Shown here piece by piece: positions 60,324-64,000 of a stretch of DNA of 64,000 nucleotides. Where the stretch lies: contig NZ_JAHKSI010000002.1 in assembly GCF_019720915.1 (NCBI RefSeq), positions 62,001 through 126,000 of the forward strand. The letters run 5' to 3'. Source of the DNA: Alkalihalobacillus sp. TS-13 (GTDB taxonomy: Bacteria; Bacillota; Bacilli; Bacillales; Fictibacillaceae). The notes below the pieces were generated by a model, which was not told the DNA's origin, made no database searches, and was given only the letters and a program-made list of their open reading frames with translations. Each line of letters starts with the position of its first letter. The stretch's first letter is position 1. The position numbers were made by a program, and so were the translations under genes.

Positions 60324-61620
60324 AATGTTGATAAGCCAAAGATTCAAGGCTTTCCACTTCAATTCCTCGTATACTTTTGTTAACAATACTTCACCAGGAT
60401 CGTGGCTCAGTTCCCACATCATTGCACCGCTCAGTCCCTTCAACTTGAGATAGTCCGTTTTATGGCCGATGGATATTGCGTCATCATAGCTGATGAAGGT
60501 AGAACCATTAAAAAGCCAGGGTACTTGCGAATCCTCTTCCCTATGGGGAGTGAATCCATTTTTGTTGATGTGTTCTGCCTTTAGTGCAGCATAATTGACC
60601 GAACGGCCTCCACCGGTAAATTGCTGGTACAAACCATTATTTGCATTTGTGGATTGCTTGAACATCCTACCATAGAATGGCAGAACCATTACGAGCTTAT
60701 CAGCTGGGACTCCATTATTGATAAATGTCTCGACAGCATCCTTCACGCTCCATTCATTATGATAGCCGCTTTCTGGATCCTGTTTTAATGGCGCATTCAT
60801 TCCAGTAAGTTCATCCCACTCGCCATGTATATCGTAGCTCATCATTTGAACATAATCGACATATTGATGGAGCTTATCCAACTCTAGATTATTAACGTGG
60901 GTTTTGCTCGCTCCTGCTGCGATTGTCAAAAGATACTCCTGTCCGTCCTTCTTACTCTGGGCATCCAACGTCTCTCTGATTTTTTTCAATACCAATGTGT
61001 AATTCTGTTTATCTTCCGGTCGATTGATGTTATCTGGTTGGCCGCCGTTAACAGGGTATTCCCAATCCAGATCAACACCATCGAAACCATATTTCTGCAC
61101 AAATTCCAAAACACTTTCGGCGAATATGGTCCGAGACTCTTCAGTCAGTGCTACATCAGAAAAATTCTCCGACCATGTCCACCCGCCTACCGAAATCAAT
61201 GTTTTTATATGAGGATGCTGTTCCTTCAGTTCTTTCAACTGGTTGAAATTTTCGCCATCCACCCAAGGATCGCCAACTGCTATTTCTCCGTCACTAGAGA
61301 TATTGGCAAAAAGCATAGTTGATATGCGTCAGCTTACTGGCATCGATGTCAGAAACCTGGAAACCGGAATACGCCGCCCAACCTGCATAATAGCCGATTT
61401 TCTTATACTGATTTTCAACTTCAGCCGTGTGCACTTTCTTTTTATTCTTTTTCCATTCCGATTTCTTCTGATTACCTCTCAGTTCTTCACTTGATTTGTC
61501 AGCTGCACCCGACACTGGTAAACTATTCCCTGTCAACGTAAAGGTTCCTATGAACACTAGAAAAATAAGTGAAATAATAAATGGTTTATGATTTACACTA
61601 CTCCATGTTTTCCGCTTCAT
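60285..61620 (-). pseudogene. GH18 chitinase-like glycosidase, frameshifted near residue 105
   Basis: The first frame (61620-61294) gives a signal peptide (helix ~13-32), a Lys-rich linker and the GH18 opening KKIGYYAGWAAYSGF...LTHINYAF. The second (61316-60285) continues ANISSDGEIAVGD with the catalytic motif DGVDLDWEYP, then 'DYVQMMSYDIHGEWD' and 'GAMMWELSHDPG'. One extra T in a five-T tract (61308-61312) breaks it; the repaired protein has about 444 residues. No chitin-binding or LysM domain is seen. Without the error it would be a secreted chitinase or a spore-cortex-type GH18. Confidence 0.85.
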
Positions 61621-61718
61621 AACAGTATCTTCTCCCCTAGCAGACTACCTATCTTTTATTCTAAGGGGAGGGGGAGGGTGATGGGAGATGTAGTGGTAAA
61701 TTATAGCATTTCTTATCC

Positions 61719-61775
61719 AAAAAAAATGGCTACCCGCTGTTCGATCGCTGCAACAATCAATCTGCGAGTAGCCCA
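61719..61775 (-). terminator. Terminator of the Cys-rich protein gene
   Basis: On the minus strand GGCTACTCGC pairs with GCGGGTAGCC, followed by ATTTTTTTT, about 100 bases after the stop. Confidence 0.85.
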
Positions 61776-61877
61776 AGATATAGAACAAAGTTCCAAGATT
61801 TAGGCGGAGGTTAAGCGCCTGTTTTAAGTATACGAACAAATGTTCTTATTGTCAATGGGATTTTCAAAAAAATTATT

Positions 61878-62366
61878 TTATGATGTGCAATTACGTCTGA
61901 TCACATTTTGCCTTCGAGTAACTCCGCTGAAGTTGAAGTCACAGGTTTTTCCGCGTATGGTAAGTGAAATCATCATTTCACCTCTCTGATCTTCAACCAA
62001 CAGCAGATTATAAGGGGTCTTCATAGAAGCGACACGACCATCACCAAATGCTTCCACATAGTTATACTGACATGTGATACCTTGGAGGTTCTCAGTTTTA
62101 TATCGGTATCCAAGATCACCATGGACCGTGACATTGAAAAAACTTTCACTTTTTATACATGACGGACACAACTTCCCAGTTAGAGTAAGGAAACCATATC
62201 CTATTTTTCTTCCAGATTGCTGAATTTCAACAGGGGTATTTAGAATTTTCAATATAACTTCACAAGGACACCTTGAAGAGTCAGTAAAATGACTAGTTCG
62301 TATTACTTGTTGTTGTACAATCTTTTTCAAAACATCACTCCCTTGTGACAGACTATGCTCTATCAA
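61878..62366 (-). CDS. Unknown Cys-rich protein of 162 residues
   Basis: A soluble protein with seven Cys, including CPC near residue 34 and CPSC near 67, and no signal peptide or helix. The later part (HGDLGYRYKTENLQGITCQYNYV..., TIRGKTCDFNFSGV) looks all-beta. I do not recognise the family. The CPxC pair resembles metal or disulfide sites of Cys-rich spore surface proteins, and this is a spore former, but that is only a suggestion. A terminator follows. Confidence 0.65.
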   Translation of the reverse strand: MIEHSLSQGSDVLKKIVQQQVIRTSHFTDSSRCPCEVILKILNTPVEIQQSGRKIGYGFLTLTGKLCPSCIKSESFFNVTVHGDLGYRYKTENLQGITCQYNYVEAFGDGRVASMKTPYNLLLVEDQRGEMMISLTIRGKTCDFNFSGVTRRQNVIRRNCTS

Positions 62367-62418
62367 AAGGGAATGTTTGTACGAATGACCTGCTAGTTTA
62401 ATAGATTTACAATGTTGG

Positions 62419-63249
62419 CTAACTCCGATTAACGAACGATGCTACTTCACTATAGGTAAGGACTCCCCCAGTCATTTCATGGAAAGTCTGGTCATTATTG
62501 ATCTCTTCACTCATTTTTTTCAATAACGTTACCGTTGCTCGGAATGGTGCGGATCCGGTACTAACCCTTTCAATTCCTATCTCTGAAAGTTCTTTAAGCG
62601 AAGGCAAATAAGGATGAACCAACAGGTTGATTGAACAAGAAACTTCAGACCTTAGTTTTTGAATCGTTTCTTTATCATGGAGTCCCGGTACAAAAATACA
62701 ATCCGCTCCAGCTTCTTCATAAGCTTTCACTCGTTCCAGTGCCATTTGAAAACGTGTTGAAGGATCACCGATTTTCAACCAATAGAGATCGGTACGCGCA
62801 TTGATAAACAATGCCTCATCATTTTCCTTGCAAAATTCTTTGATAGCGGAGATCATTTCTGTTTGGGATGAAAGATCATTGATGGGATGCTGAAGATCTC
62901 CTGTCCCATCTTCAATGTTTATTCCAACTGCACCCGCGTTAAGGATTTTCTGTACTGTTCGAACAACCTCTTCCGCTGTATTACCATAACCAGCTTCAAT
63001 GTCTGCACTGACTGGTACATCCACAGCATTAACGATGCATTCCACAACTGCAATCATTTTATCGATTGGTAGCTGTTGTCCATCTCGATATCCTAATGAG
63101 GCTGCGATCCCTGCGCTAGTCGTTCCGATCGCTCTAAAGCCGCCTTCCTCAAACATTTTTGCACTGATGACATCCCAGGCATTTGGCAGGACAAATGTTG
63201 AAGAGTCTTTGTGTAAGTGACGAAAGCTTTTTTCTTTATTCATGCTCAT
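62419..63249 (-). CDS. Isocitrate lyase/PEP mutase-superfamily protein
   Basis: A 276-residue cytoplasmic TIM-barrel enzyme with the superfamily core: 'LPNAWDVISAKMFEEGGFRAIGTTSAGIAASLGY', 'VPVSADIEAGYGNTAEEV' (metal-binding), 'AGAVGINIEDGTGD' and 'INARTDLYW'. Members cleave or form C-C or C-P bonds of small acids; the nearest type is the oxaloacetate decarboxylase/methylisocitrate lyase-like 'phosphonomutase' group. ATG at 63249 is chosen, seven bases after AGGAGG; the open frame runs to 63321 without a better site. Divergent from an ArsR-type regulator. Confidence 0.85.
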   Translation of the reverse strand: MSMNKEKSFRHLHKDSSTFVLPNAWDVISAKMFEEGGFRAIGTTSAGIAASLGYRDGQQLPIDKMIAVVECIVNAVDVPVSADIEAGYGNTAEEVVRTVQKILNAGAVGINIEDGTGDLQHPINDLSSQTEMISAIKEFCKENDEALFINARTDLYWLKIGDPSTRFQMALERVKAYEEAGADCIFVPGLHDKETIQKLRSEVSCSINLLVHPYLPSLKELSEIGIERVSTGSAPFRATVTLLKKMSEEINNDQTFHEMTGGVLTYSEVASFVNRS

Positions 63250-63286
63250 AATTTTTCCTCCTTTTTGTCCATTGTAATTCATTAAC

Positions 63287-63306
63287 ACTTCGAGTATCAT
63301 CGAAGT
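63287..63306. promoter_or_regulatory. Palindrome in the divergent promoter region
   Basis: ACTTCGAGTATCATCGAAGT, with perfect 7-bp arms, lies 38 bases from the PEP-mutase-like gene and 27 from the regulator start. It is the natural operator for the adjacent ArsR-type protein. Confidence 0.75.
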
Positions 63307-63333
63307 ATGGAATACATACATGGAGGTGCTGAA

Positions 63334-64000
63334 ATGAGTGCAAATCCAAATATGGCAGAAGTTGCGTCTCTCCTAGCAGACCCGTCTAGAGCAGAGATCC
63401 TCATGACGTTGTTGGATGGTCGCTATCATACAGCCAGTGAACTAGCTTATGCAGCTGCGATAAAATCGCAAACAGCTAGCTTTCATCTTGCCAAGATGGT
63501 TCAAGCTGGTTTAGTTACCGCAGAAAAGAGTGGACGTCATCGTTATTATCAGCTTGCCAACAAGGAAGTTGCACGCATCTTGGAATCTTTTTTATCGATT
63601 TCAAAACCTAAAGAGGTACGTTCATTTAAACAGTCCTCTCAATCCAAGATGCTTCGAAAAGCCCGGACTTGCTATGATCATTTAGCAGGTGAATTGGGTG
63701 TATCGTTGACGGAATCCATGATTGAATCAGGCTATCTGGATAAGGAGGAAAAAGAATTTGTGGTAACGCAGAAAGGTGAAGAATTCTACGTAGATTTCGG
63801 CATCAACCTTACTGAATTGAGGAAGAAACGCCGTTCATTTTCCTATGTATGTTTGGATTGGAGCGAACGAAAGCACCATCTTGCAGGGGCTTTAGGGCAA
63901 GCGTTGGCAGACCAGCTGTTTGAGCGTAATTGGGTTAAACGTGTCCCGACCATACGAGCAGTGGAAATCACCCCGACAGGAAAAAAAGAGCTTAATAAAT
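63334..64000 (+). CDS. ArsR-family regulator with C-terminal extension, cut by the window end
   Basis: The ATG follows GGAGGTG. At least 222 codons are present and the frame is open to the end. Residues ~5-85 are a winged helix ('VASLLADPSRAEILMTLLDGRYHTASELAYAA', 'SGRHRYYQLANKEVARIL'); the rest (to ~222) is a second helical/winged part seen in long ArsR-like proteins. No metal-site Cys pair is visible. It faces the PEP-mutase-like gene across a palindrome and probably represses it. Confidence 0.85.
   Translation, partial: MSANPNMAEVASLLADPSRAEILMTLLDGRYHTASELAYAAAIKSQTASFHLAKMVQAGLVTAEKSGRHRYYQLANKEVARILESFLSISKPKEVRSFKQSSQSKMLRKARTCYDHLAGELGVSLTESMIESGYLDKEEKEFVVTQKGEEFYVDFGINLTELRKKRRSFSYVCLDWSERKHHLAGALGQALADQLFERNWVKRVPTIRAVEITPTGKKELNK

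Overview
The window reads as chromosome of an endospore-forming, low-GC Bacillaceae. The evidence is a tricistronic gerA-type germinant receptor operon, a Rap-Phr cassette, an aa3-600 menaquinol oxidase operon (qoxABCD), a DesK/DesR-like two-component system, NrnB, AGGAGG ribosome binding sites with frequent TTG/GTG starts, and a metE leader with a SAM-I riboswitch followed by a cobalamin riboswitch. That tandem leader was described in Bacillus (Shouchella) clausii. I cannot name the species. I see no rRNA, tRNA, CRISPR array, transposase or prophage.

Layout. 0-4 kb: qoxABCD (minus). 4-5.1 kb: non-coding, with a short tandem repeat and a palindromic repeat block. 5.1-9.6 kb: two frameshifted genes (YjgB-like, alpha/beta hydrolase), a DUF1295 membrane protein and desKR. 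9.7-11.8 kb: a TetR regulator and a beta-lactamase-fold hydrolase sharing one operator sequence. 11.9-14.9 kb: metE behind its two riboswitches. 15-24 kb: a secreted-enzyme block with GlpQ, a 1439-residue subtilase fused to Asp-box repeats, an endonuclease/exonuclease/phosphatase protein and NagZ. 24-32 kb: an accessory zone with dispersed repeats, Rap and a Phr precursor carrying three identical signal peptides, and several decayed genes. 31.6-33.6 kb: a YibE/F pair. 33.7-39.3 kb: a sigma-54 cluster (ureohydrolase, class III aminotransferase, YjiH transporter, activator), probably guanidinobutyrate/GABA catabolism. 39.6-44.9 kb: a cupredoxin, an ArsR-SRPBCC-DoxX operon and small membrane proteins. 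45-48.6 kb: an oligopeptide-binding lipoprotein, an M20 amidohydrolase and a GbsR-like regulator. 49-52.4 kb: the ger operon. 52.4-55.6 kb: a VOC protein, threonine/serine dehydratase and NrnB. 55.6-60.2 kb: a second sigma-54 cluster (split AtuA, CitMHS transporter, activator) with a clear -24/-12 promoter and palindromic upstream sites. 60.3-64 kb: a frameshifted chitinase, a Cys-rich protein, a PEP-mutase-family protein and a divergent ArsR regulator cut by the window end.

Five genes (near 5.6, 6.2, 26.7, 28.6 and 61.3 kb) are each broken by what looks like one single-base indel, while long housekeeping genes are intact. Either these are recent pseudogenes or the sequence carries residual indel errors, and reads should decide. 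The most novel-looking items are the triple-repeat Phr precursor, the nested 2+2 palindromic repeat blocks, the resemblance of the metE terminator to a dispersed intergenic element, the subtilase-Asp-box fusion, and the two sigma-54 catabolic clusters.
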